Shown here piece by piece: positions 54,065-62,085 of a DNA stretch of 64,000 bases. Positions within the stretch are counted from its first letter, which is position 1, and each line of letters starts with the position of its first letter. Origin of the DNA: Gemmiger_A avium (GTDB lineage: Bacteria > Bacillota > Clostridia > Oscillospirales > Ruminococcaceae); the NCBI GenBank assembly GCA_019114585.1, contig DXFE01000048.1:6387-70386 (forward strand), given 5' to 3'. Made by a program: the position numbers and the translations under genes. The notes beneath the pieces were generated by a model. The model saw nothing but the letters and a program-made list of their open reading frames with translations, had not been told where the DNA came from and ran no database searches.

Positions 54065-54841
54065 TCACAGCACCTTGCTCAAAAACTCCCGCAGACGGGG
54101 GTGCTGGGGATGCTCAAAGATATCGGCAGGGGTGCCCTGTTCCAGCAGCTTGCCGTCCGCCATGAACAGCACCCGGTTGCCCACCTCACGGGCAAAGCCC
54201 ATCTCGTGGGTGACCACCACCATGGTCATGCCTTCCCGGGCCAGCTCCTTCATAACGTCCAGCACTTCGCCGACCATCTCCGGGTCCAGGGCGCTGGTGG
54301 GCTCGTCAAACAGCATGACCTCCGGTTCCATCATCAGCGCGCGCACAATGGCCACGCGCTGTTTCTGGCCGCCGGACAGCTGGATGGGGTACGCGTCGGC
54401 GCGGTCGGCCAGGCCTACCCGCTCCAGCAGCTTTCTGGCCTTTTCCTCGGCTTCGGGCCGGCTCATGTGCAGCACCTTCACCGGGGCCAGGGTCATGTTG
54501 TCCAGAATGGTCATATGGGGGAACAGGTTGAAATGCTGGAACACCATGCCCATCTTCTGACGGTGTTTGTCGATGTCCAGCTTGACCATCTTGCCGGCCT
54601 CGTTGCGCACCTTTTTCTTGGTGATGTCCACCCCGTCGAATACGATGGCGCCGCCGGTGGGCTCCTCCATCAGGTTCAGGCTGCGCAGGAAGGTGGATTT
54701 ACCGGAACCGGAAGGCCCGATCACCACCATCACGTCGCCCTTGTTGATGTCCACGGTGATGCCGTCCAGCGCCTTGATGGCGCCGTGATTGTAATGCTTT
54801 TTCAGGTCGGTGACCTGGATCAGACTATCTCTTGTCGCCAC
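54065..54841 (-). CDS. Polar amino acid ABC transporter ATP-binding protein
   Basis: A 258-residue GlnQ-type ATPase. Walker A GPSGSGKS at 42-49, Q loop MVFQHFNLFPHMTILDN, signature LSGGQKQRVAIVRAL, Walker B VMLFDEPTSALDP and switch His in VVVTHEMGFAREVGNRV are intact. It overlaps the permease gene by 17 bases. An extra segment, VDITKKKVRNEAGKMVKLDIDKHRQ, between Walker A and the Q loop is slightly longer than in GlnQ, as in several clostridial homologues. Confidence 0.95.
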   Translation of the reverse strand: MATRDSLIQVTDLKKHYNHGAIKALDGITVDINKGDVMVVIGPSGSGKSTFLRSLNLMEEPTGGAIVFDGVDITKKKVRNEAGKMVKLDIDKHRQKMGMVFQHFNLFPHMTILDNMTLAPVKVLHMSRPEAEEKARKLLERVGLADRADAYPIQLSGGQKQRVAIVRALMMEPEVMLFDEPTSALDPEMVGEVLDVMKELAREGMTMVVVTHEMGFAREVGNRVLFMADGKLLEQGTPADIFEHPQHPRLREFLSKVL

Positions 54842-55601
54842 GGCTCATTCTCCTTTCGAAATACGCGATGATCTTGCTGGTGGGGAAGGTCAGGCAGAAA
54901 TAGACGATCGTGGCGATGACCAGAGGCTCCGCAATGCGGTAGGTAGCGCCCTTGATGGAGGTCACCGCGTACATGATCTCCTGCACACCGATGGTATAGC
55001 AGATGGAGGATTCCTTGATGATGGTAACGAACTCGTTGGCGATGGGGGGCAGGATGTTCTTGATGGCCTGGGGCAGAATGATGTACCGCATGGTCTGCAC
55101 CTGAGACAGGCCCAGAGAACGGGAGGCCTCGGTCTGGCCGCCGTCGATGGACTGGATGCCCGCCCGGATGATCTCGGACAGGTACGCGCCGGAGTTCAGC
55201 GCCAGGGCCACCACGCCGGGCAGGAAACGCTCAAACCGGATAAAGCCGAAGATTTTGAAAGAGGGCAGCTCCACGTTGCCGAACAGCACGTAATAGACAA
55301 AGAACAACTGAACCAGCATAGGGGTGGCGCGGAAAACTTCCACATATACGGTGGCAATAAACCGGATCGGGTTGAACCGGCTGAGGGCTGCCACAAAGCC
55401 CTCTTCCTTGGCATGGCCGTCCGGGGTGATGGCCAGGAAGCGGAACGGCTGGAAGTTGGACAGCCGCATCACGGCCAGCAGCAGCGCCAGCACAAAGCCA
55501 AAGATAACCGTCAGCGCCGAAAGCGACACCGTACAGATCAGGCCCTGCCGGAAAAGCTCCAGGTATTCCAGCGTTGTTTTGAAACCGTCGGCAGTAAACA
55601 C
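54825..55601 (-). CDS. Polar amino acid ABC transporter permease
   Basis: A 258-residue HEAA-type permease with about five helices. The ATPase-coupling EAA loop is EASRSLGLSQVQTMRYIILPQAIKNILPP. It starts at GTG 55601 with AAGGAGG upstream. Between helices 1 and 2 is a longer-than-usual hydrophilic loop (ITPDGHAKEEGFVAALSRFNP). A hairpin in the gap to the binding-protein gene probably lowers permease expression relative to binding protein. Confidence 0.94.
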   Translation of the reverse strand: MFTADGFKTTLEYLELFRQGLICTVSLSALTVIFGFVLALLLAVMRLSNFQPFRFLAITPDGHAKEEGFVAALSRFNPIRFIATVYVEVFRATPMLVQLFFVYYVLFGNVELPSFKIFGFIRFERFLPGVVALALNSGAYLSEIIRAGIQSIDGGQTEASRSLGLSQVQTMRYIILPQAIKNILPPIANEFVTIIKESSICYTIGVQEIMYAVTSIKGATYRIAEPLVIATIVYFCLTFPTSKIIAYFERRMSRGDKR

Positions 55602-55639
55602 AGGCGGATTCCTCCTTTTCTATTTCCAAAAAGCAGCCA

Positions 55640-55672
55640 AATTCCTCCCCGTGCAGAACACGGGGAGGAATT
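55640..55672 (-). terminator. Intercistronic hairpin / partial terminator
   Basis: A perfect 14-bp stem (55640-55653 with 55659-55672) and five-base loop between the binding-protein and permease genes; the following minus-strand sequence UGGCUGCUUUUUGG is only a weak U-tract. Likely sets the ratio of binding protein to membrane components. Confidence 0.7.
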
Positions 55673-55699
55673 GTCGGTCATACGGTCTTACGCAAAGGC

Positions 55700-56647
55700 T
55701 CAGGCGGCAGCGGAAGCGCTGGCGTCAGCGCTGTTGCCCTCCAGCAGGCCCTCGTAGGTCTCGCCGGAAGCCAGCTCGGTAGCCTTCAGCACGAAGGAGT
55801 CGAAGGAACCATCGGCCAGGGCGGCGGCAATGGCCTCGTTCACACCGGCCAGCAGAGCCTCGTTACCCTTGGAAACACCCACCACGGAACCCTCGGCGTC
55901 GTAGGGAACTTCCAGAGCCAGGCACAGTTCCGGGTACTGGGTGGCGTAGCTCTCGGCCACCATGGTCTCGATGAAAGCGCCGTCCAGCTTGCCGGTCACC
56001 AGCTCAGCGATGATGTCGGGAACCTTGCTCAGCTCCACGATGTCCGCGTCGGGGGTGTACTCCTTGGCCAGGCCAGCCTGGATGGAGCCCACCTGAGCGC
56101 CGATCTGGTAGTCAGGGTTGTTGGCGTCTTCCAGAGAGGTGAACTGGTCCTTGTTGTCCTGCACACAGACGAAGGACTGACCGCCGGTGATGTAGATGTC
56201 GGAGAAGTCCATGACGCTGGCGCGGTCAGGGTCCGGGGAGTAGCCGGCCATGCCCAGGTCCACGTTCTTGTTCTGCAGCTCCATGATGGTGCCGTCAAAG
56301 TCCATGGGGATGATCTCCAGCTCCAGGCCCATATAGTCGGCGATGTACTGCGCCAGATCCATATCGAAGCCAGCCAGCTGCGGGTCACCGTTCTCGTCGA
56401 TGGCGTAGAACTCGTAGGGGGCGAAGTCCGGGCTGGTAGCCACGGTGAGCTTGCCGTCGGTGACGGTGGTCAGTTCTTCCTTCCACCAGCCTTCGGGCTT
56501 CTCCTCAGCAGCGGAAGAATCCCCGGCGGCGCTGCTGCCGGTGGCAGCAGAAGAACCAGTTTCGGAGCCGGAAGCAGCATTGCCGCAGCCGGCCAGCAGG
56601 CTGACCAGCAGAGTCAGCGCACAAACAATAGCGAATACCTTTTTCAT
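55700..56647 (-). CDS. Polar amino acid ABC transporter substrate-binding lipoprotein
   Basis: A 315-residue SBP_bac_3 lipoprotein. Signal peptide with lipobox LAGC ending at Cys21; then a Ser/Ala/Gly/Glu linker to about residue 50, similar in style to the lipoprotein at 38121; then the binding domain from LTVATSPDFAPYEFY, with LAGFDMDLAQYIADYMG and LVTGKLDGAFIETMVAESY. The ligand cannot be fixed; the operon suggests an acylated or cationic amino acid. ATG 56647 is preceded by AAAGGATGGG. Expression is from a promoter whose spacer is a perfect palindrome. Confidence 0.94.
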   Translation of the reverse strand: MKKVFAIVCALTLLVSLLAGCGNAASGSETGSSAATGSSAAGDSSAAEEKPEGWWKEELTTVTDGKLTVATSPDFAPYEFYAIDENGDPQLAGFDMDLAQYIADYMGLELEIIPMDFDGTIMELQNKNVDLGMAGYSPDPDRASVMDFSDIYITGGQSFVCVQDNKDQFTSLEDANNPDYQIGAQVGSIQAGLAKEYTPDADIVELSKVPDIIAELVTGKLDGAFIETMVAESYATQYPELCLALEVPYDAEGSVVGVSKGNEALLAGVNEAIAAALADGSFDSFVLKATELASGETYEGLLEGNSADASASAAA

Positions 56648-56688
56648 GATTGATCCCATCCTTTCCAGTCGCGTTTGACTGTATATGC

Positions 56689-56717
56689 AGTATACATGAA
56701 TATTCATGCATTTGCAA
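56689..56717 (-). promoter_or_regulatory. Promoter of the amino acid ABC operon with embedded palindrome
   Basis: Minus-strand TTGCAA (56712-56717) and TATACT (56689-56694) with a 17-base spacer. The spacer contains CATGAATATTCATG (56695-56708), a perfect 14-bp palindrome placed exactly between -35 and -10, where a bound repressor would block RNA polymerase. TGAAT/ATTCA resembles ArgR half-sites but without their usual central spacing. Confidence 0.65.
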
Positions 56718-56801
56718 TAGGTAAAGCAGCCGAACTATCCTCTGATTTTTCTGATTTTTCTGTGCAATATCCTGCAATTCACTTTAACCAATCGAATTAT
56801 C

Positions 56802-56818
56802 ATGCATATTTTATGCAT
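56802..56818. promoter_or_regulatory. Second AT-rich palindrome in the divergent region
   Basis: ATGCATA-TTT-TATGCAT, seven-bp arms with a three-base centre. It lies about 108 bases from the first palindrome and 20 bases upstream of the -35 of the divergent plus-strand promoter. Possible auxiliary operator. Confidence 0.4.
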
Positions 56819-56837
56819 ATATGCAGGAAATACAGGA

Positions 56838-56867
56838 TTGACGGGCAGTGCCGGCAGCGGGTATACT
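56838..56867 (+). promoter_or_regulatory. Sigma-A promoter of the RmlD-like gene
   Basis: TTGACG (56838-56843) and TATACT (56862-56867) separated by 18 bases; start expected near 56874, only about 17 bases before the ATG, so the leader is very short. Confidence 0.7.
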
Positions 56868-56890
56868 GACCAAAAAAGGAGGGCTGCGGT

Positions 56891-57739
56891 ATGGAACGGC
56901 TTCTGATTACCGGGGCAAACGGATTTCTGGGCAGCCGGGCAGCGGAATATTTTGGCGGGCTGCGCGGCTGGCAGGTACAGGCGGTGGGCCGCCGGGAGAT
57001 GGATCTGACCGACCCGGCGGCGGTGGAACGGGTATTCCGGGAATTTGGCCCCACCCGGGTGCTGCACACAGCGGCGGTATCCGACGTGGGCGCCTGCGCC
57101 GCTGACCCGGCGGGCAGTGAGCGGATCAATGTGGAGGGCACCCGGCTGATTGCCGAAGCCTGCGGCAAGGTTGGGGCCCGGCTGGTGTTCTGCAGTTCCG
57201 ACCAGGTATACCTGGGGCGGCCGGGCCGGGAAAACGGCGGCCCTTATAAAGAGGAAGAGCCCTGCGCCCCGGTACAGCCCTACGGGCAGCAGAAGCTGGC
57301 AGCTGAAAGTCTTTGCGCAGCGCTGGCCCCGGGCGCGGTAAGCCTGCGGCTGACCTGGCTGTACGATGCCCGGCCCTATCCCTGCCGCCGGAGCGATCTG
57401 GCCCAGACGCTGCGGCGGATGGCGCAAAGCAGCCAGAGCGCGGAGTTTGCCGCCGCCGACCGGCGGGGCGTGACCGACGTGTGGGAACTGCTGGCCAACC
57501 TGCCCGCTGCCTTTGATCTGCCGGGCGGGGTGTGGAACTGGGGCAGCCCCAACGAGGCCGGGCTGCCCATCTGCGAACTGGCCCGGCAGGGCCTGGCGGC
57601 GCTGGGCGCGGATCCGGGGCTGGCCCGACCCAAGGACTACCCGCCCCGGGAACTGCGGATGGACCCGGCCAAAACCCGGGCCGCGGGGATACGGTTCGCG
57701 GACAGCACCGAGGCGCTGGTACGGGCGCTGCAGTTTTGA
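56891..57739 (+). CDS. RmlD-like SDR family NAD(P)-dependent reductase
   Basis: A 282-residue extended SDR enzyme resembling dTDP-4-dehydrorhamnose reductase. TGANGFLG at 7-14 binds the cofactor; DLTDPAAVERVFREFGPTRVLHTAAVSDVGACAADP follows the RmlD pattern (HTAA...V..CE.DP); SSDQVYLG holds the Ser/Asp residues, and the catalytic Tyr/Lys is YGQQK. The C-terminal part (GVWNWGSPNEAGLPICELA) is the substrate domain. rmlA, rmlB and rmlC are not nearby, so another nucleotide sugar or NDP-sugar-like substrate is possible. AAAGGAGGG lies upstream. Monocistronic with a strong terminator. Confidence 0.85.
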   Translation: MERLLITGANGFLGSRAAEYFGGLRGWQVQAVGRREMDLTDPAAVERVFREFGPTRVLHTAAVSDVGACAADPAGSERINVEGTRLIAEACGKVGARLVFCSSDQVYLGRPGRENGGPYKEEEPCAPVQPYGQQKLAAESLCAALAPGAVSLRLTWLYDARPYPCRRSDLAQTLRRMAQSSQSAEFAAADRRGVTDVWELLANLPAAFDLPGGVWNWGSPNEAGLPICELARQGLAALGADPGLARPKDYPPRELRMDPAKTRAAGIRFADSTEALVRALQF

Positions 57740-57743
57740 CAGA

Positions 57744-57777
57744 AAAAGGGAGGAACCCGGACGGGTTCCTCCCTTTT
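57744..57777. terminator. Bidirectional terminator between RmlD-like gene and thrS
   Basis: Fifteen-bp perfect stem (57744-57758 with 57763-57777), GGAC loop. U-runs occur on both strands because the stem begins AAAA and ends TTTT, so it serves both convergent genes. Confidence 0.9.
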
Positions 57778-57798
57778 CTATTCTATAAGGTATAGAGA

Positions 57799-59733
57799 TT
57801 ACCGCTCTTTGCTGTCGATCTCGGCGCGGATCTGGGCGATGAAGTCCTCCACGCTCATGACGCCGCCCTTTTCTTCCTTGCGGGCGCGCACGGCTACCTG
57901 GCCGTTCTCCATCTCCTTGTCGCCAACCACCAGCATATAGGGGATCTTCTTCAGCTGGGCCTCGCGGATCTTGTAGCCCATCTTCTCGCTGCGGTAGTCA
58001 GCCTCCACCCGGATGCCGGCTGCGTCCAGCTTCTCTTTCAGCTCACGGGCGTAGTCATGCTGCCGGTCGGTGATGGGCACGATCATGACCTGGGTGGGCA
58101 TCAGCCAGGTGGGCAGGGCGCCGGCGTACTTCTCCAGCAGCAGGGCCAGGGTACGCTCGTAGCAGCCGATAGAGGTACGGTGGATGATATAGGGGGTGTG
58201 CTCCTGGCCGTCCTCGCCGGTGTAGACCATGCCGAACTTCTGGGCCAGCAGCATGTCGATCTGGATGGTGATCAGGGTGTCTTCCTTGCCGAACACGTTC
58301 TTGATCTGGATATCCAGCTTCGGGCCGTAGAAGGCGGCCTCATCGATGCCCACCTTGTACTCCAGACCCAGGTGATCCAGGATCTTCTTCATCAGGCCCT
58401 GGGCTTCCTCCCACTGCTCGGCGGTGCCCTCGTACTTATCCTTGCGGTTGGGATCCCACTGGCTGAACCGGTAGCTTACATCCTCGGCCAGGCCCAGAGT
58501 CTCCAGCATCTCCTTGGCCAGCTCCAGGCAGCCGCGGAACTCCTGCTCCAGCTGATCGGGACGCAGCACGATGTGGCCCTCGCTGATGGTGAACTGACGC
58601 ACACGGATCAGGCCGTGCATCTCGCCGGAGTCCTCGTTGCGGAACAGGGTGGAGGTCTCACCCAGGCGCATGGGCAGGTCACGGTAGCTGCGCTTGCGGT
58701 TCAGGTACACCTGATACTGGAACGGGCAGGTCATGGGACGCAGGGCAAAGCACTCCTTGGTCTCGTCGTGGGGATCGCCCAGGATGAACATGCCGTCCAG
58801 ATAGTGATCCCAGTGGCCGCTGATCTTGTACAGTTCCCGCTTGGCCATCAGCGGGGTCTTGGTCAGCAGGTAGCCCCGCTTCTGCTCGGTGTCCTCCACC
58901 CAGCGCTGCAGCAGCTGGATGGCACGGGCGCCGTTGGGCAGCATGACCGGCAGGCCCTGGCCGATCACATCCACGGTGGTGAAGTATTCCAGTTCACGGC
59001 CGATCTTGTTGTGGTCTCGCTTGAGGGCCTCCTCCTGCTGCTTCAGGTACTCCTCCAGCTGGCTGGCCTTGGGGAAAGCGATGCCGTACAGACGGTCCAG
59101 GCTGTCCCGGGACGCATCGGCGCGCCAGTAGGCGGCGGCCACCTTGGTCAGCTTGACCGCCTTGATGACGCCGGTGCTCATCAGGTGGGGGCCGGCGCAC
59201 AGGTCGGTGAAGTCACCCTGCTGGTACACGGTCAGCTCCCAACCCTTTTCGGCGTACTCTTCCAGCAGCTCCAGCTTGTAGGTCTGGCCGGCAAAGATCT
59301 GGCGGCCCTCCTCCACGGTGATGGTGCGCTTTTCCAGCGGCAGGTCGGCCTTGACGATGGCCTTCATCTCCGCCTCAATGGCGGCAAAGTCGGACGGGGT
59401 CAGGGTGCGGTCGGCCTTGATGTCGTAGTACCAGCCGTTTTCCAGCGCGGGGCCGATGCCGAAGTGCGCGCCCGGGAACAGGTGCTGCACCGCCTGGGCC
59501 ATCACATGGGCAGCGGTGTGCCAGAAAGCATGCTTGCCACCCTCGTCCTCAAAGGTCAGGATTTCCAGGGCGCAGTCCTTGTTCAACGGGGTGCGCAGGT
59601 CGCACACTTCCCCGTCCACCTTGGCGGCGCAGGCGCTCTTGTACAGGCCCATGCCGATGCTCTTGGCCACGTCGGCGGCGGTAACGCCCGCCTCGTACTG
59701 CCGTACCGTGCCTTTCAGATCCACATTGATCAT
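57799..59733 (-). CDS. thrS: Threonyl-tRNA synthetase
   Basis: A full-length 644-residue class II synthetase. An N-terminal TGS domain (INVDLKGTVRQYEAGVTAADVA) is followed by the editing domain with HTAAHVMAQAVQHLFP (HxxxH), FTDLCAGPHLMSTG and the YWRAD motif; the catalytic core has RPMTCPFQYQVY (zinc Cys), RLGETSTLFRNEDSGEMHGLIRVRQFTISEGHI and HRTSIGCYERTLALLLE; the anticodon domain starts MPTQVMIVPITDRQHDYA. ATG 59733 has GGAGG eight bases upstream. Regulated by the T-box leader upstream. Confidence 0.97.
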   Translation of the reverse strand: MINVDLKGTVRQYEAGVTAADVAKSIGMGLYKSACAAKVDGEVCDLRTPLNKDCALEILTFEDEGGKHAFWHTAAHVMAQAVQHLFPGAHFGIGPALENGWYYDIKADRTLTPSDFAAIEAEMKAIVKADLPLEKRTITVEEGRQIFAGQTYKLELLEEYAEKGWELTVYQQGDFTDLCAGPHLMSTGVIKAVKLTKVAAAYWRADASRDSLDRLYGIAFPKASQLEEYLKQQEEALKRDHNKIGRELEYFTTVDVIGQGLPVMLPNGARAIQLLQRWVEDTEQKRGYLLTKTPLMAKRELYKISGHWDHYLDGMFILGDPHDETKECFALRPMTCPFQYQVYLNRKRSYRDLPMRLGETSTLFRNEDSGEMHGLIRVRQFTISEGHIVLRPDQLEQEFRGCLELAKEMLETLGLAEDVSYRFSQWDPNRKDKYEGTAEQWEEAQGLMKKILDHLGLEYKVGIDEAAFYGPKLDIQIKNVFGKEDTLITIQIDMLLAQKFGMVYTGEDGQEHTPYIIHRTSIGCYERTLALLLEKYAGALPTWLMPTQVMIVPITDRQHDYARELKEKLDAAGIRVEADYRSEKMGYKIREAQLKKIPYMLVVGDKEMENGQVAVRARKEEKGGVMSVEDFIAQIRAEIDSKER

Positions 59734-59789
59734 TGTCGTTTCCTCCATTCTTCGTTTGTTTTCCGCACGCCCTTGGGGCGGCGGGAATG

Positions 59790-59835
59790 AAAAAAGCCGC
59801 TTCATCCCGCAACTGCTGCCACGGGATGAAGCGGC
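59790..59835 (-). terminator. T-box terminator hairpin upstream of thrS
   Basis: Fourteen-bp perfect stem (59796-59809 with 59822-59835), 12-base loop, then six U residues on the minus strand. It forms when tRNA is charged and is displaced by the T-box antiterminator otherwise. Confidence 0.9.
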
Positions 59836-60104
59836 GGTATGCACGCTCCACGGTTCCACCCGGATTGTGCCCTGTGAACAGGGTGCCTCTCGTTGTCGGC
59901 TGTAACGGGCCTGCCCGGCGGGGGTTCGCCCCCGCAGTTCCGCGGTTGGTAAGACCGGGCACCGCGCAAGGCCGCTCACAGCACGCTCCGGGGAGCGGCG
60001 GCCCTCTCTGCTGCGGCGGATGCGCCCGGCTCATGGCCGCATCGACACCTTTTGCAAGATGAAACAGTTTGATAACCGGCGGCGGAACATTGCGTTTCGC
60101 CGTC
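59790..60104 (-). ncRNA. T-box riboswitch leader of thrS
   Basis: A leader of about 310 bases between the thrS promoter and gene. The T-box signature reads GGGTGGAACCGTGG on the minus strand (59848-59862), with the UGGA that pairs with uncharged tRNA acceptor ends, and is followed by a terminator with U-run (59790-59835). Upstream are long GC-rich stems and AGAGAGGG near 60005, a common T-box element. The gene identity implies tRNA-Thr; I could not place the threonine specifier codon with confidence. Confidence 0.87.
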
Positions 60105-60110
60105 GCCTAT

Positions 60111-60139
60111 ACTATACCCCCACCGTTTCCAAAAGTCAA
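60111..60139 (-). promoter_or_regulatory. Sigma-A promoter of thrS
   Basis: Minus-strand TTGACT (60134-60139), 17 bases, TATAGT (60111-60116). Confidence 0.82.
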
Positions 60140-60146
60140 CTCTTTC

Positions 60147-60175
60147 TTGACATTGCACTAAATCTACCTTACAAT
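60147..60175 (+). promoter_or_regulatory. Sigma-A promoter of rny
   Basis: Plus-strand TTGACA (60147-60152), 17 bases, TACAAT (60170-60175). Its -35 is seven bases from the -35 of the divergent thrS promoter. The predicted rny leader (about 60182-60409) is near 230 bases, AT-richer than its surroundings; I see no clear riboswitch or hairpin with U-run in it. Confidence 0.82.
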
Positions 60176-60409
60176 AATACTGATATTTTGGTGGACCGTC
60201 TGGGGCGCCTGCCCCGCCTTACTGTTTTCTGGGGAAATCCCTTTTTATAAGTTTGCATTTTCATTCTGTGCACGGCGCGTTGTGGAGCGGTCCGTGTGAT
60301 TGCTGTTGCCCGACTTATAAAAAACTGAATAACCTTTTGCAGAAGGCGCCCCCTTGTACGGCGGTCCATCTCAAGATAGCAAGTATATTTTGAGGAGTTG
60401 ACACCATCC

Positions 60410-61972
60410 ATGAACCCGAGCATTGTAATTGCGTGCGTCGTGGTGGGTCTGGTCGTTGCCGTAGTGGTGGGCGCCCTTGCGTTTTACGCAGGGTCGGTCT
60501 ACCGGCGCAAAACGGCCGAGGCCAAGATCGGCAGCGCCGAAGAAGAAGCCAAGCGGCTGGTAAATGAAGCCATCCGCACCGCCGAACAAAAACGCAAGGA
60601 AGCCGTGGTGGAGGCCAAGGACGAAGTGTTCCGGCTGAAAGCCGAGGCTGACAAAGAGGTCAAGGAGCGCCGCGGCGAACTGACCCGTCAGGAGCGCCGC
60701 CTGGACCAGAAGGAAGAATCCCTGGACAAGCGCACCGCCGCCCTGGAAAAGAAGGAAGAAGACCTGAAAGGCCGCAGCGAGCTGGTGGAAGCCCGTCTGG
60801 ATGAGCTGGAGCAGCTGAAGCTGCGCCAGATGGAAAAGCTGGAAACCATCGCCGGTCTGACCCAGGAGGACGCCAAGCAGCTGCTGCTGAACCGCCTGGA
60901 AGAGGAACTGACCCACGAAAAGGCCATGCGCATCAGCGCCTATGAGGCCAACCTGAAGGATGAGGCGGACAACATCGCCCGCGAGATGATCGGCCAGGCC
61001 ATCGCCCGCTGCGCGGCGGATCACTCCAGCGAGACCACCGTGAGCGTGGTGCCGCTGCCCAGCGACGAGATGAAGGGCCGGATCATCGGCCGTGAGGGCC
61101 GGAACATCCGCGCTCTGGAGACCGCCACCGGCGTGGACCTGATCATCGACGATACCCCCGAAGCTATCACCCTGTCCAGCTTTGACCAGACCCGCCGGGA
61201 GGTTGCCCGGATGGCGCTGGAGAAGCTGATCAGCGATGGCCGTATCCATCCCGCCCGCATCGAGGAAACGGTGGAGAAATGCCGCCGCGAGCTGGAAATC
61301 AGCATGAAGCGGGAGGGCGAAAAGGTCGTGATGGATCTGGGCCTGCACGGCATCCATCCCGACATGGTCAAGCTGCTGGGCCGCCTGCGGTTCCGCACCA
61401 GCTTCGGCCAGAACGTGCTGAATCACTCGCTGGAAGTGGCCTGGATCTCCGGGCTGCTGGCCGCCGAGATGGGCGTGAATGTGACCCAGGCCCGCCGCGC
61501 CGGCCTGCTGCATGACATCGGCAAGGCGCTGGACCACGAGATCGAAGGCAGCCACATCCAGATCGGTGTGGAGATCGCCCGCAAGTACAAGGAGAGCCCG
61601 GCTGTCATCCACGCGATCGAGGCCCACCACGGCGACGTGGAGCCCAAGACTCCGCTGGCCTTTATTGTCATGGCGGCCGACGCCATCAGCGCCGCCCGTC
61701 CGGGTGCCCGCCGCGAGAATCTGGAAAGCTATATCAAGCGTCTGGAGAACCTGGAAGAAATCAGCTGCAGCTTCGAGGGCGTGGAAACCGCCTTTGCGGT
61801 GCAGGCCGGCCGCGAGGTGCGGATCATGGTCAAGCCCGAGGCTGTCAACGACGATCAGCTGATTCTGATGGCCCGCGCCATCACCAAGAAGATCGAGGAA
61901 GAGCTGGATTACCCCGGCCAGATCAAGGTGAATGTGATCCGCGAGAGCCGTGCGGTGGAATACGCGAAATAA
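60410..61972 (+). CDS. rny: Ribonuclease Y
   Basis: A 520-residue membrane-bound endoribonuclease that starts mRNA decay in Firmicutes. One N-terminal helix (about 4-28), a long charged coiled coil (about 35-200), a KH domain with GRIIGREGRNIRALE, and the HD domain with NVLNHSLEV, LLHDIGKALDHE and AHHGDVEP. ATG 60410 is used; TTG 60398 in frame lies in the ribosome-binding region (GAGGAG). Single gene with its own promoter and terminator. Confidence 0.97.
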   Translation: MNPSIVIACVVVGLVVAVVVGALAFYAGSVYRRKTAEAKIGSAEEEAKRLVNEAIRTAEQKRKEAVVEAKDEVFRLKAEADKEVKERRGELTRQERRLDQKEESLDKRTAALEKKEEDLKGRSELVEARLDELEQLKLRQMEKLETIAGLTQEDAKQLLLNRLEEELTHEKAMRISAYEANLKDEADNIAREMIGQAIARCAADHSSETTVSVVPLPSDEMKGRIIGREGRNIRALETATGVDLIIDDTPEAITLSSFDQTRREVARMALEKLISDGRIHPARIEETVEKCRRELEISMKREGEKVVMDLGLHGIHPDMVKLLGRLRFRTSFGQNVLNHSLEVAWISGLLAAEMGVNVTQARRAGLLHDIGKALDHEIEGSHIQIGVEIARKYKESPAVIHAIEAHHGDVEPKTPLAFIVMAADAISAARPGARRENLESYIKRLENLEEISCSFEGVETAFAVQAGREVRIMVKPEAVNDDQLILMARAITKKIEEELDYPGQIKVNVIRESRAVEYAK

Positions 61973-61982
61973 ACCCCAACAC

Positions 61983-62048
61983 GCGCCGGAGCGCGGGCGG
62001 AAAGGCACTGCGCCTTTTCCCTGCTGCGCTCCGGCGCGCTGTGTTTTT
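61983..62048 (+). terminator. Terminator of rny
   Basis: A 12-bp perfect stem (61983-61994 with 62026-62037) enclosing a 31-base loop with an inner hairpin, followed by GUGUUUUU. Only about 37 bases separate it from the next gene. Confidence 0.82.
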
Positions 62049-62085
62049 GCTGATATCCGTTTTTACATAGTAAGGAGTTTTCCCC

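Noticed and set aside
56891..57739. Naming the reductase rmlD
   Set aside because: Similarity to dTDP-4-dehydrorhamnose reductase is clear in fold but no rmlA, rmlB or rmlC is linked, so the substrate is left open.
59924..59940. GGGGGTTCGCCCCCG, which looks like a tRNA T-arm
   Set aside because: No acceptor stem or anticodon arm surrounds it; it is a hairpin within the T-box leader of thrS.
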